A DNA stretch of 64,000 bases. It comes from Faucicola sp902506225 (lineage in GTDB: Bacteria > Pseudomonadota > Gammaproteobacteria > Pseudomonadales > Moraxellaceae). Numbering within the stretch: the first letter of the stretch is position 1; each line of letters opens with the position of its first letter. The DNA lies in assembly GCA_902506225.1 (NCBI GenBank), contig LR733345.1, forward strand, positions 1,550,001 through 1,614,000, given 5' to 3'. Positions 37,418-45,624 of this stretch are shown here, one piece after another. Below the pieces are notes generated by a model. It did not search any database. It was not told the DNA's origin and worked only from the letters and a program-made list of their open reading frames with translations. Position numbers and translations under genes: made by a program.

Positions 37418-38350
37418 TTATTTTAGGCTGGCTTGGCTGTCAATAGTATGCCATTTGACCATTTTTTTACCCAATAACGGCAAGCAAAATGAAGGCAATT
37501 GGTACGCGCCAATTAGCGGTAAAAACATCGCACCCATAAACGGCGTGGTGATGGTATACGCCAATAACACGTTGCGGCCACCGCACGCCAGCGCAGAGAT
37601 AATGGCGTTTTCATAGCCAAAGCGGCGGTATAAAAAATAAGCAGAAAAGTAAAATACTAATGATAAAGCAGTGCCCAAACCAAACAAGCTTAACGCCTGC
37701 ATGGGATTGGTGTCAAAGGTATGTCTAAAGCCCGACATCAATCCAAGCGGAAACATCATCAGTAGAATAATGTTAAACTTGGCAATTTTTGGATAATAAG
37801 TATTGAGCGTATCACGGGGAATATATTGCCGTGCTGCGACCGCCAAAATCATGGGGGCGATAATGTAAATTAATAACCGCTTAATATACAGTACAAAGTC
37901 CAAATGGGCGTCCTTGCTGCCAAGTAACCACAATATCACCAGCAAGCTAACAGGCATCACCAACGTGGCTGTGATGGTTTTTGCCATGGCTAGCAGTGCA
38001 TTAAAACCAACTGCATTCACAATAGCGCCCGTACCAAATAGCGGTGCGGTGGCTGACAGACCCGCGATAGCCAACAACAAATCACCACGGACACCCAATA
38101 AATAAGCAATCAAGGTCATAGCTAAGCTCATCAGCGCACTTTGGAAGATGGCAAATCCCCAAACATATTGAGTCGTCATGCGTCTAATTAGCTGGGTTTG
38201 GTCAATGCCCAACAAGGTAAAGAACATCAAGAAAAATAAAATCTGCGGCAGCAGCCCAAGGACAAAATGCGACAAGTCAGGAAATATAAATCCAATCACA
38301 CCAAACAATGGCATAAAAATCGTACTGTGACGGGCAATAAATCCAATCAT
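37418..38350 (-). CDS. BASS-like (bile acid:Na+ symporter) transporter
   Basis: A 310-residue integral membrane protein with nine or ten predicted helices. AGLSATAPLFGTGAIVNAVGFN and SALACGGRNVLLAY correspond to the two broken-helix regions of the BASS/AEC fold with polar residues at the crossover. The substrate is unknown. It is 33 bp upstream of thiE on the same strand, so thiamine precursor or other organic anion uptake is conceivable but unproven. Confidence 0.7.
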   Translation of the reverse strand: MIGFIARHSTIFMPLFGVIGFIFPDLSHFVLGLLPQILFFLMFFTLLGIDQTQLIRRMTTQYVWGFAIFQSALMSLAMTLIAYLLGVRGDLLLAIAGLSATAPLFGTGAIVNAVGFNALLAMAKTITATLVMPVSLLVILWLLGSKDAHLDFVLYIKRLLIYIIAPMILAVAARQYIPRDTLNTYYPKIAKFNIILLMMFPLGLMSGFRHTFDTNPMQALSLFGLGTALSLVFYFSAYFLYRRFGYENAIISALACGGRNVLLAYTITTPFMGAMFLPLIGAYQLPSFCLPLLGKKMVKWHTIDSQASLK

Positions 38351-38559
38351 GATAAATCCTTGGCGATTTTAATGATAAACAAGCGATAAATAATTGAGTG
38401 AGCATACTACTCATTATTGATTGATAAATGCAAATGGTTTTGCTGCTAATTATCATTTCATCTTTGACGCCGATAGCTTTTATTTCGCATAATGTATATT
38501 ATGTTAAATAAAATAATTCAAACTAGACTCTAACTGCCACTCAAAGCTCCCTGTGTCTG

Positions 38560-38862
38560 CTAACGGTCTTTCACAGCTTGCAATGCGTTATCAAGATTTT
38601 GATTGACCGTCTTTTCTATCAGCGGCAAAAAACTTTTGAATAAAAACCCAAGCTTTGCTTGCATATCAAATACTTTATCATCCACTGTTAACGTACCTGT
38701 CACACCGGCACGAGAAAAGTTGACGCGTATTTGCTCATCACTGCGCACTACATCGCAATGCATTTTATAATCTTTTTGTGCTGAGACAATCCAGTCTTCG
38801 GTTATCTCAAAGGCTTGCGCTTTACTGATGCCATGCTCACGATGAATCACAAAATTACTCAT
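38560..38862 (-). CDS. Polyhydroxyalkanoic acid system family protein
   Basis: A 100-residue protein (FVIHREHGISKAQAFEITED at the start, then VTGTLTVDDKVFDMQAKLG) matching the small PHA_gran_rgn family often found near PHA genes. The fold resembles a polyketide cyclase/START-like half. Its role is unknown and no PHA synthase genes are in the window. It is 72 bp downstream of the TetR gene on the same strand. Confidence 0.8.
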   Translation of the reverse strand: MSNFVIHREHGISKAQAFEITEDWIVSAQKDYKMHCDVVRSDEQIRVNFSRAGVTGTLTVDDKVFDMQAKLGFLFKSFLPLIEKTVNQNLDNALQAVKDR

Positions 38863-38934
38863 ACTTTTCTACTTTTTTTCTACGCTGTCTTGGGTTTTTA
38901 GCTGTCTATTTTTAGTGGTCTGCGTTCGCTGAAT

Positions 38935-39534
38935 TTAGGTTAGCCCTTCAAAACACGTGCGGGTCACGATAGCGATAATCTCATCATCGTCATACAGCTG
39001 CGACGAGCGTAAAAACCCCAGTACAGGGTCGCAAGCTCTGGCATATAAGGTATATAAAATTGCCAGTCCTGGTATGTTGCTTTGCAACTTGCCCTCTGCT
39101 TGCGCTTGCTCAATCCATTCACCGATGCTATCTGACAACATGACCAAGTTGTTGGTGTAATCGTCATTGGCAATTAGCAGCTCGCGCAGTTGGGAGTTTT
39201 CACTCGGTAGATTCGGCATTTTTTGTGCTAGTTTAAGTCGCATCGCCCACTGTGTCAGCGCTTTTAGCTTATCGATGGCGGTTTGGTCGGTCGCGTTTAG
39301 CTGATTGATGATCTCAAGCGCTTTGTGCATGATATCAACCAGCGCCGCCATGCCTAGCGCTTCTTTACTGGGAAAATGTCGATACAATGACGCCTTGGCA
39401 ATGCCCACTGTATCGGCAATCTCATCGACGGTCATCGCGTCATAGCCTTTGGTGGCTAACAAATGATTGACCGTTTCAATAATCAGCGACTCACGCTCTA
39501 GCATCATTCGCTGTTTAAACGTTAACTTTTTCAT
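38935..39534 (-). CDS. TetR/AcrR-family transcriptional regulator
   Basis: The 199 residues carry an N-terminal helix-turn-helix (about 12-58) with MTVDEIADTVGIAKASLYRHFPSKEAL, typical of TetR regulators, and a variable ligand-binding C-terminal half. I chose ATG 39534 over the preceding in-frame GTG. It is divergent from the SDR/FAD-protein pair across 223 bp that contain a 24-bp palindrome, the likely operator, so it probably represses itself and those genes. Confidence 0.88.
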   Translation of the reverse strand: MKKLTFKQRMMLERESLIIETVNHLLATKGYDAMTVDEIADTVGIAKASLYRHFPSKEALGMAALVDIMHKALEIINQLNATDQTAIDKLKALTQWAMRLKLAQKMPNLPSENSQLRELLIANDDYTNNLVMLSDSIGEWIEQAQAEGKLQSNIPGLAILYTLYARACDPVLGFLRSSQLYDDDEIIAIVTRTCFEGLT

Positions 39535-39649
39535 CACAAGTTTCTAATGTTTTTCAGGTTTCTAATATTTATGAGGTTAAAAATTAGCTAATATTATACT
39601 ACAAATTTTTTTATGATACTTATTATTTGATTATATACCAATAATTATA

Positions 39650-39673
39650 TTTTTATACTAAATAGTATAAAAA
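39650..39673. promoter_or_regulatory. 24-bp palindrome, probable TetR operator
   Basis: TTTTTATACTA (39650-39660), AA, TAGTATAAAAA (39663-39673): a perfect 11-bp inverted repeat between the divergent TetR and SDR genes. Related half-sites TATACTA near 39595 and TATAGTATG near 39700 lie on either side. Size and position fit a TetR-family dimer site overlapping the promoters. Confidence 0.7.
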
Positions 39674-39757
39674 CTATTGCCAACCATCGGCTACTCTTTT
39701 ATAGTATGTGGTAAGCCGTTTTCAAAATTTTGTATTGAGTTGTTATATTGAGTCGCT

Positions 39758-40507
39758 ATGATGCCCGCCCCCAATTCCTCAAAGCCATTATCCATCGTCA
39801 TTACAGGTGCAACCTCAGGCATCGGTTTACAGTTGGCGATGGATTATCTAAGCCAAGGTCATGAGGTATATACCGTAGGGCGAAACAGCGATGTTTTGCA
39901 CACATTGGCAACAATGGGCACAAAAACGATTCAGCTTGACTTGACCGAGTATGATGCCGTAATGCAAGCATTTAGCGACATTAAAACGCTGGATTTATTC
40001 ATCGCGGCAGCAGGTATTTGCGAATACATTGACATGCCAAACTTTGATTCGCGGTCTATGATGAGGGTGATGAACGCAAATTATGGCTCGTTAGTGCACG
40101 CCATCGAAGCGCTACTACCCGCCCTCAAGGCAACTAAAGGTAAAATTGTCACCGTCGGCTCTGCTTCTGCTTTGGTGCCCTTTGTGCGTGCAGAGGGGTA
40201 TGGTAGCTCAAAAGCGGCAATCCATTATCTGAGCAAAACCTTGCAAATGAGCCTGCAACCGTATGGGGTCAAAGTGGCTTTGGTAGTACCGGGCTTTGTC
40301 AAAACGCCGATGACGCTGCAGAACGACTTTCCAATGCCTTTTTTGCAAACCGTACAGCAAGCCAGCCAAGCCATTCAACAAGGGATTGCCAATGATGATA
40401 ATGTCATTGAATTCCCGCAGACATTGGTACGGCCCTTAAAGCTGTTGGCGCAGTTACCTGATGCAGTATGGCATTTTGTAGGCTCAAAACTTTCTCATAC
40501 AACTTAA
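39758..40507 (+). CDS. Short-chain dehydrogenase/reductase
   Basis: The 249-residue SDR has the nucleotide-binding TGATSGIG (about 15-22), NYGSLVHAIEALLPAL, a catalytic Ser in GSAS and the YGSSKAA motif (Tyr and Lys). In Acinetobacter-type genomes such an SDR precedes a FAD-binding protein, a DUF1365 protein and a cyclopropane-fatty-acid synthase-like methyltransferase; the first two positions match here and the rest has been separated by the prophage. Probably controlled by the divergent TetR protein. Confidence 0.87.
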   Translation: MMPAPNSSKPLSIVITGATSGIGLQLAMDYLSQGHEVYTVGRNSDVLHTLATMGTKTIQLDLTEYDAVMQAFSDIKTLDLFIAAAGICEYIDMPNFDSRSMMRVMNANYGSLVHAIEALLPALKATKGKIVTVGSASALVPFVRAEGYGSSKAAIHYLSKTLQMSLQPYGVKVALVVPGFVKTPMTLQNDFPMPFLQTVQQASQAIQQGIANDDNVIEFPQTLVRPLKLLAQLPDAVWHFVGSKLSHTT

Positions 40508-40556
40508 TTATTTGACTTGTTAATCATTTGACTTGGCTTTAAAGGTATATCCGCAC

Positions 40557-40913
40557 ATGGCAGTGTTTACAAAAAAATCCCCGCGCTCTAATCACAAAGT
40601 CCCCAAGCCTATGGTGGCTAATCCTATAGTAGCTAAGCCTACTAAGCCAAATATTACCACACCAAAGATTGCCATTATTGGCAGTGGTGTATCAGGGCTA
40701 ACGTGTGCGTATTATCTCAAAGACAGTCATGCAGTGACGATGTTTGAAAGCAATGATTATCTAGGCGGACATGTCAATACGCTAGATGTCACCGTTACCG
40801 AGCGCTCAGCTTTTGACAATCCGTTTTTTAACAGCCCGTTTAGACCATCAACCGAAAAAGTCGCCATCGATACTGATGCCGAGCGTTATAAATTTGCGAA
40901 AAATGCGTTATAA
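40557..40913 (+). pseudogene. NAD/FAD-binding amine-oxidase-like protein, truncated by prophage insertion
   Basis: The frame begins at ATG 40557 and encodes a Rossmann FAD-binding motif (IAIIGSGVSGLTCAYYL) followed by FESNDYLGGHVNTLDVTV, typical of the ~420-residue COG2907 oxidoreductases. Family proteins continue with VA(I/V)DTGFIVFN. Here the match stops at VAIDT and the frame runs through unrelated residues (DAERYKFAKNAL) to a stop at 40911-40913. The break coincides with the inferred Mu-like prophage end at 40874. The 3' part of the host gene should lie beyond the other prophage end, outside the window. Confidence 0.85.
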
Positions 40914-40915
40914 AT
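40874..40915. other. Prophage terminus with 22-bp-spaced transposase-site-like repeats
   Basis: The end begins TG at 40874-40875, next to GATAC (40869-40873), a possible 5-bp target duplication. GCGTTATAAAT occurs at 40883-40893 and again at 40905-40915, a 22-bp period, with TGCGAAAAATGCG between them. MuA sites are 22 bp and the Mu right end begins TGAAGCG and contains ACGAAAAACGCGAAA-like sequence, so the resemblance is good. The exact boundary is inferred from where the host protein match ends. Confidence 0.75.
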
Positions 40916-41086
40916 GATTAGTATTATTATTGCACCCTGTGCAATCTCATTACAATATCAAATACGAATTCGGCGTCGCTTTTGCTTAAAGAATTTGAGA
41001 TAATAATTTTGCTTTGGGTGGGTCGAAATAAGCATGACGAATAAGACCGCCGTGTCCTCATGGTTTTCAGCCCCAAAGCACCCACA

Positions 41087-41115
41087 ATAAAAAACCCTGC
41101 TCATTGGCAGGGTTT
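41087..41115 (-). terminator. Terminator at the prophage right end
   Basis: AAACCCTGC (41092-41100), loop TCATTG, GCAGGGTTT (41107-41115). On the minus strand the stem is followed by TTTTTTATT, so it ends transcription of the last rightmost phage gene. The 40914-41086 stretch between the prophage end and this hairpin holds no gene I can support. Confidence 0.85.
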
Positions 41116-41130
41116 GTTTTTATATCTATC

Positions 41131-41376
41131 TTATGCTTTGACAAAGCCCTCGTTGGTGATTTTATTTAACTTTGCAATATCACCGCTAACGATTACCGCT
41201 CTCAAGGCTTCCGACTTCTCATTGTAGCCCATACGTTGGGTTTTCAAATAAAAATCAATATCGTTATGGGTGATACAAAGATTGCTTAGACTATGTGGCA
41301 TTCTCGTTTGGTTGCACGCCATTGTTACGTTGTTGCCGTTAATATAAATAGTGTAGCGGTCTGATACCAATTTCAT
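41131..41376 (-). CDS. Small phage protein of unknown function
   Basis: An 81-residue protein with GAGGA eight bases before its ATG and a terminator right after its stop, so it is probably real. The sequence (start MKLVSDRYTIYINGNNVTMA) is mixed alpha/beta by eye with no motif I recognise. It is the last gene before the prophage end, downstream of the methylase, where Mu carries mom. Confidence 0.6.
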   Translation of the reverse strand: MKLVSDRYTIYINGNNVTMACNQTRMPHSLSNLCITHNDIDFYLKTQRMGYNEKSEALRAVIVSGDIAKLNKITNEGFVKA

Positions 41377-41505
41377 TTTGCTGTCCTCTTTGCTGCCCCA
41401 TTTTCAGGTGGGCGTTGGTTGGTGTACGGACAGTATCGCTCTACTAACATAGCGTAGCCAGTCGTTTTTGCCATTATTAATGTCCGATGCGACACGCTTT
41501 TGAAC

Positions 41506-42345
41506 CTATTGAAACCGAAAAATCATATTATCCTCGTACTTATTTTCATGGTTTACTTGGGATTGAATCGTCACCCGTTCAAATCCACCTAGGCGCTGCC
41601 AATCGTCGCCATCCAAGCGTTTTAGATAATCCAAATAATCAAGCAGCTCGCTTTTGGTCGAACTAAAGAAAATATAAGGTGGACGGGTCAAACTCATCAA
41701 ATACAAAAAATCTACCATCGCAAAGTACTTCTCCTGCTTATATGCCCCTTGCCCCGTATATAGATAAGGCGGATCAAGCAAAAACAGCGTATTTGGCTTA
41801 TCCTTATAGCGAGCCATAAGTTTTGTATAAGACTCACAGGTAATCGTTAGCCCATCTAAATAGCCCGTTGGAGGCTCAAACGAGCTGACCCGCACCGTGT
41901 TATAAAAGGTATTTTGATATAGCTCCTCAAGCGTGCGAACCTGCTTACCGCTAAATAGCAGCCATGTCGCCACGCTTTGCACATCGATGAAGCCGTCGAA
42001 GTTATTCAGGATATCAATGACCGTCTGTCTATCATTGGTACTGAGTAACTTTTGGCGTGGGACATGAGTTAGTTGGTTAAATAAGATTTGGCGTAACCGC
42101 TCGGTATCGTCGATGTTTTGCAGACGCTCGGCATAGCCGTCCCAATCGTTATAGATAACGGTGGCGTTGGGTAGCAGACGTTTGGCATTGTGAGCGAGTA
42201 AGCCGCTGCCACCGAACACGTCGACTACCGTCCAGCCAGTGCCATCACCCACAATATGGTCGGTGATGACTTGGCGAAAGGTTTTAATAAAGTTACGTTT
42301 CTGCCCGATAAATGGCAGGGGTGCTTTGCTGTAAGGTTTGTCCAC
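41506..42345 (-). CDS. Phage DNA adenine methylase (D12 class)
   Basis: N6-adenine DNA methyltransferase of the D12/Dam class: PFIGQKRNF at residues 11-19 is the SAM-binding motif (F-x-G-x-K type) and DPPYLYT (about 191-197) is the catalytic DPPY. The 279-residue length is normal. It starts with GTG at 42345, preceded by GGAG; both lie in a hairpin (42342-42360), and the start overlaps the Com-like gene by 53 bp. In Mu the corresponding slot holds mom, whose translation needs Com. The methylation could protect phage DNA from host restriction. Confidence 0.9.
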   Translation of the reverse strand: MDKPYSKAPLPFIGQKRNFIKTFRQVITDHIVGDGTGWTVVDVFGGSGLLAHNAKRLLPNATVIYNDWDGYAERLQNIDDTERLRQILFNQLTHVPRQKLLSTNDRQTVIDILNNFDGFIDVQSVATWLLFSGKQVRTLEELYQNTFYNTVRVSSFEPPTGYLDGLTITCESYTKLMARYKDKPNTLFLLDPPYLYTGQGAYKQEKYFAMVDFLYLMSLTRPPYIFFSSTKSELLDYLDYLKRLDGDDWQRLGGFERVTIQSQVNHENKYEDNMIFRFQ

Positions 42346-42526
42346 GAAGGTCTCCGTTGGTTGTTTGAGCCTCGTGGGCTTCTGTAGATTTGCCGAGAAT
42401 GGCGGCGTTCGTGACGCTCGTAAAAAGGTTGATTTGTTTGCAATGACGGCATTTGACTGATAATCGGTTAAAGCCGTCTGTTTTTAGCAATTTTTTACCA
42501 CAGTTTTGACAAGTTAAAAATTTCAT
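42293..42526 (-). CDS. com: Com-like zinc-finger translational activator
   Basis: A 77-residue protein with four Cys in the Com arrangement: Cys6-x2-Cys9 and Cys26-x2-Cys29 (LTCQNCGKKL and VKCRHCKQI), with a Lys-rich N-terminal finger region. Mu Com is a 62-residue zinc-finger RNA-binding protein that activates mom translation. Here the C-terminal tail is longer because the gene runs 53 bp into the methylase gene. AGGTG four bases before the ATG is the ribosome site. Gene order (fibre, com, DNA modification gene at the right end) matches Mu-like prophages. Confidence 0.85.
   Translation of the reverse strand: MKFLTCQNCGKKLLKTDGFNRLSVKCRHCKQINLFTSVTNAAILGKSTEAHEAQTTNGDLRGQTLQQSTPAIYRAET
42342..42360 (-). 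promoter_or_regulatory. Hairpin covering the methylase ribosome site and GTG start
   Basis: On the minus strand, CC-A-ACGGA / loop GACC / TTCGT-GG can fold, with one bulged A and one G-T pair. It encloses the Shine-Dalgarno GGAG (42355-42352) and the GTG start (42345-42343). In Mu, the GUG start of mom is likewise hidden in a stem-loop that Com opens. The stem is short, so folding needs calculation. Confidence 0.5.
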
Positions 42527-42636
42527 ATTTCACCTAGTGCAATAGCGTTTCATATTGTGTTATCCTTGCCACTCTCTGTACAGAGGGCAGGGTCTTTGCT
42601 TTGCGATAGGTGGGTTAAAACGTCACTATCAAAGAG

Positions 42637-42666
42637 AACGGCTGAATGTTCCAGCAGACAGCCGTT
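42637..42666 (-). terminator. Possible terminator after the tail fibre gene
   Basis: AACGGCTG (42637-42644) and CAGCCGTT (42659-42666) form an 8-bp stem with a 14-base loop, followed on the minus strand by TCTCTTT. It lies between the fibre stop and com. The weak T run makes termination uncertain. A separate 12-bp palindrome CTCTGTACAGAG at 42574-42585 lies in the com upstream region. Confidence 0.35.
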
Positions 42667-42681
42667 GCCCTGTTTTTAAGC

Positions 42682-43431
42682 CTATGAATAATCTTGAATT
42701 TCTTTTATTACTGTTGGGCTGGTTGTGCCACCTTTGCCAAACACTTTAATTTTTAGCGTGTTAATTACGCCCACATCAAAGTTAAACGCTTCCCCCGTAT
42801 TTTGGTTGCGTAGCGTCAGTCCAGTGCTAGTAAAACTTACAACAAATTTAACATCACCAATATTCGGTAGGTTTTGGTAGGCAAATACTTGTCCCAATTT
42901 ATTTGATATTAAAGAAACATTATAACCTTGATAATTATCTTCAAAATTCAAATAGGCTTTATTAGCATAATCATCTTCATTCATCGCCAATGCCAGTGAA
43001 TAATTATTTGGATTGATGCTAAACTCATAGGAGTTAAATGGCTGATTAAAATCAGCTTGATAAAAACCGTTTTGAGTTGTCGCTACCAGTTGCTGATTTT
43101 CATACACACAGTCAGTAAGGTTGCCAAACATACTGCGTACCACGATTGGTGGTGCAGGAGGCAACACGGCTTCAACCGCTTGCCCCATGACAATCAAATC
43201 TGCATCGTCAATATCATTATTCACGTTCAATTTGACCCACACAGGCGTGTTATAGTTAAAATCTTTACCGCCCGTGAGTTTGTCAGTGATAAAAGCGGAT
43301 TTGTCGTTAGGCTTATCCGCCCCAACGTGTATATGATAACTTGCAGCCGTATTACAGCCGATAAGCGTCACATTACCTGTGGCGACTTGTTGCCAAGTCT
43401 GATTAATGGTTAAGCGTTGCGTTGATGCCAT
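42682..43431 (-). CDS. Phage tail fibre/appendage protein of unknown family
   Basis: From ATG 43431 (AAGGAG six bases upstream) the 249 residues begin MASTQRLTINQTWQQVATG and are rich in beta-prone, Asn/Thr-rich sequence (NNDIDDADLIVMGQAVEAV; NYQGYNVSLISNKLGQV). The N-terminal part resembles small phage 'virion structural' domains that follow a collar fibre. Position directly after the collar-type fibre gene suggests a receptor-binding or fibre-tip protein; the frame remains open upstream to 43536 but without a ribosome site. Confidence 0.6.
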   Translation of the reverse strand: MASTQRLTINQTWQQVATGNVTLIGCNTAASYHIHVGADKPNDKSAFITDKLTGGKDFNYNTPVWVKLNVNNDIDDADLIVMGQAVEAVLPPAPPIVVRSMFGNLTDCVYENQQLVATTQNGFYQADFNQPFNSYEFSINPNNYSLALAMNEDDYANKAYLNFEDNYQGYNVSLISNKLGQVFAYQNLPNIGDVKFVVSFTSTGLTLRNQNTGEAFNFDVGVINTLKIKVFGKGGTTSPTVIKEIQDYS

Positions 43432-43468
43432 AAGAGACTCCTTGGTCTTGTTTGAAAGATAAAATAGA

Positions 43469-44215
43469 TTAAGCAGTACGTACCCAGCGTCCAACCACGA
43501 TGTAAGGCTGCATATTGTTGTGAGGTTTATTACCACCGACGGCTTGTTCTGTCATTCTATTGAGTGTGAGATCCGAACCCGCAATCACCAGTTCATCGTT
43601 GGAATTATCGTCACTACGGGAGCCTGTTGTATTGGCACCATCATCTAATGCTGATGTGTTCCAACCAGCTGCAACAAAGTCGCTATATTTACCTGTGAAT
43701 TTATTAAAGACATTATTTGGGCTGTGGTTATGCGAAGGCATTTCATCGACAGACAAAGTATGTTTAGACACACCGCCTGTGGTACCCATATCGAGCGAAA
43801 TAGTCGACCCCGAACCATCATCAATCGGTGTGCGTGTCGCAGCGACAGTGACACGACCATCACCGAAATATTCCCACGAGCCATAGCCCATATCTTGAGC
43901 CAATGCAGTACCACTGGCATAGGATTTTGTTGTTTCAAATAGCCCACCCACAGGTATCATATATTGGGTAATCGTTGGGGCTGGCGTAGCTTGAATATCT
44001 TTTATTGCTTGCCAAAGTTTCGCCAAGCTCACAGATTCACCATCAGGGATATCACCTCTTAGTGCCTCTTGCTGTTTTTTTAGATACGCCGTGCGATTGG
44101 CAAGTTGCTGATGGGGGATATTGTCAATGCCGTTTTCACCGCCTTGGACGGGGTCATTGGCTTCGATTTGGCGGATATTATCTGCCCATACCGCTTGTTC
44201 TGTGATTGCTACCAT
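43469..44215 (-). CDS. Tail fibre protein with collar-type tip
   Basis: The 248-residue protein starts with a short baseplate-attachment-like region (QAVWADNIRQIEANDPVQGG). Its C-terminal half has the phage tail-collar pattern: YMIPVGGLFETTKSY, DMGYGSWEYFGDGRV, the HNHSPNNVF His-containing motif near residue 155 and NMQPYIVVGRWVRTA at the end. Such proteins adsorb to host surface sugars. Its ATG overlaps the end of the gpI gene. Confidence 0.8.
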   Translation of the reverse strand: MVAITEQAVWADNIRQIEANDPVQGGENGIDNIPHQQLANRTAYLKKQQEALRGDIPDGESVSLAKLWQAIKDIQATPAPTITQYMIPVGGLFETTKSYASGTALAQDMGYGSWEYFGDGRVTVAATRTPIDDGSGSTISLDMGTTGGVSKHTLSVDEMPSHNHSPNNVFNKFTGKYSDFVAAGWNTSALDDGANTTGSRSDDNSNDELVIAGSDLTLNRMTEQAVGGNKPHNNMQPYIVVGRWVRTA

Positions 44216-44805
44216 TGTGCGATTACCTCGTCATATAGATGCGTGCCATCATGATTAATGACACTATTGTGGTAGATATTGTTAAGATTGATTGATGCTA
44301 GCTTACAGCGTAGCGGTGCGACATCGGTCAATAACGCCCTGATACGCTCGGCTTCAATACGGCTGATACGTTGTTGCATGAGCAGTCGATAATGTGTCCA
44401 ATGCCCATCTGCGCCATAGCGGTGATTGCTGTCATGATTGATTGTGCCATCATGCTCATAGTAGCCAAAGCGTTCTTGCAGTTCGCTGTCGCCATAACCA
44501 AGTAACTGCAAGGTGCGCTTAATCGCCCAAGGCGTGCCTTTGTGGCGGTGGATTTCGATTGCCCCTTTTATCAGCTCTCGCTGTTCAGCCTCACCTTTGG
44601 CAAACTCCCAACCATCACCAATCAGACTAAAATGGTCGGCGAACGCCATCAATGCCGTGGGCGTAACGATATCAGTTAGGATGACTACTACGTTTTGCGG
44701 CAAAGCATTTAACCGTTGCAATAGACTTTCAATCACCAAAAACCGCTGATGTTGCAAAGGGCTTGGCAACACGCTATCTTCGATTAAATAAATATCATCA
44801 GCCAT
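44209..44805 (-). CDS. Phage tail protein I (P2 gpI/Mu gp48-like)
   Basis: A 198-residue baseplate wedge protein: LPSPLQHQRFLVIESLLQR near the start and HRHKGTPWAIKRTLQLLGYG in the middle, conserved in P2 gpI. It connects baseplate to fibres. ATG 44805 is chosen; a GTG three codons earlier is possible. It overlaps the J gene by 8 bp. Confidence 0.87.
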   Translation of the reverse strand: MADDIYLIEDSVLPSPLQHQRFLVIESLLQRLNALPQNVVVILTDIVTPTALMAFADHFSLIGDGWEFAKGEAEQRELIKGAIEIHRHKGTPWAIKRTLQLLGYGDSELQERFGYYEHDGTINHDSNHRYGADGHWTHYRLLMQQRISRIEAERIRALLTDVAPLRCKLASINLNNIYHNSVINHDGTHLYDEVIAQW

Positions 44806-45622
44806 TTTGCCCACCGCCTAGGCTGACATTGAGTTTGGTACATTTTGCCCATTGATAAGGTTGCAAAATCATAGGCTGATTGGGGCTAATGACTTCAATT
44901 TGCCACACCCCATCACCGCTTAGACGGTCAATAATTTGGCTGGGTACGATATCAAGCCCCAGTTTGGTTTTAAGCTCGTTAATATAGGCAGTCGCTTTGG
45001 TTTGGGCGGTTGCCAATATTTGATTGGGGTCAGCAATAGTAAGCGGATAGACGTTGATAGCCAATTCAAAGTTAAACGGTTGTCCTCCTGCTACATGGAC
45101 ACGGTCAGACAATGGGCGTTTTTTTTCATCGCTGGTATTGGCAAGCACACGCTGTATCAAGTCATCTGTAACAATCCCATCAGCGGTCAAGATATGAATA
45201 TAAATATTGCCATTCTCGCCACGCAGGGCATCAGCATCAATGATTTGGCTATCGGTCGATAAGGTGTGATAAATATAGGCTTGGCGTGAGCCTGTGGTAG
45301 CATAGCTTTCAGGGGCTAATCGAATACGCTGTCTTAGCTGTTCATCAATTTCGTTTTCCAAGCGAACCACACCGAAAAAATCACCAAGATAATCGAGCAT
45401 CACCCCATTGGCAAAAGCGAGTAAATTTTGCTTACCTGCTTCTTGGATTTGAGTACGAATCAACATCTCACGGTAAGCAATGACATCCAGCATGATACGG
45501 TCAGCTTGGGCAGGATAGAGCGTCTTACCGCTCAACTGCTCGTATAATGCCACCAATTCAGCGGTGACTCTATTAGCATCACGCTCGATAAAATTGGGTT
45601 CTGGCAAATTGGCAATCGGCAT
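44798..45622 (-). CDS. Baseplate assembly protein J
   Basis: The 274 residues match the P2 gpJ/Mu gp47 family: FIERDANRVTAELVALYEQ near the start, GKTLYPAQADRIMLDVIAYRE, and a DYLGDFFGVVRL segment. It is a baseplate wedge component. The start is 2 bp after the W stop. Confidence 0.9.
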   Translation of the reverse strand: MPIANLPEPNFIERDANRVTAELVALYEQLSGKTLYPAQADRIMLDVIAYREMLIRTQIQEAGKQNLLAFANGVMLDYLGDFFGVVRLENEIDEQLRQRIRLAPESYATTGSRQAYIYHTLSTDSQIIDADALRGENGNIYIHILTADGIVTDDLIQRVLANTSDEKKRPLSDRVHVAGGQPFNFELAINVYPLTIADPNQILATAQTKATAYINELKTKLGLDIVPSQIIDRLSGDGVWQIEVISPNQPMILQPYQWAKCTKLNVSLGGGQNG

Positions 45623-45624
45623 GA

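Noticed and set aside
42527..42681. Dam-controlled com promoter as in Mu
   Set aside because: Mu has GATC sites upstream of com, but this stretch contains no GATC.
43057..43413. 118-codon plus-strand frame in the tail fibre region
   Set aside because: Shadow of the minus-strand fibre gene; no ribosome site and no family resemblance.
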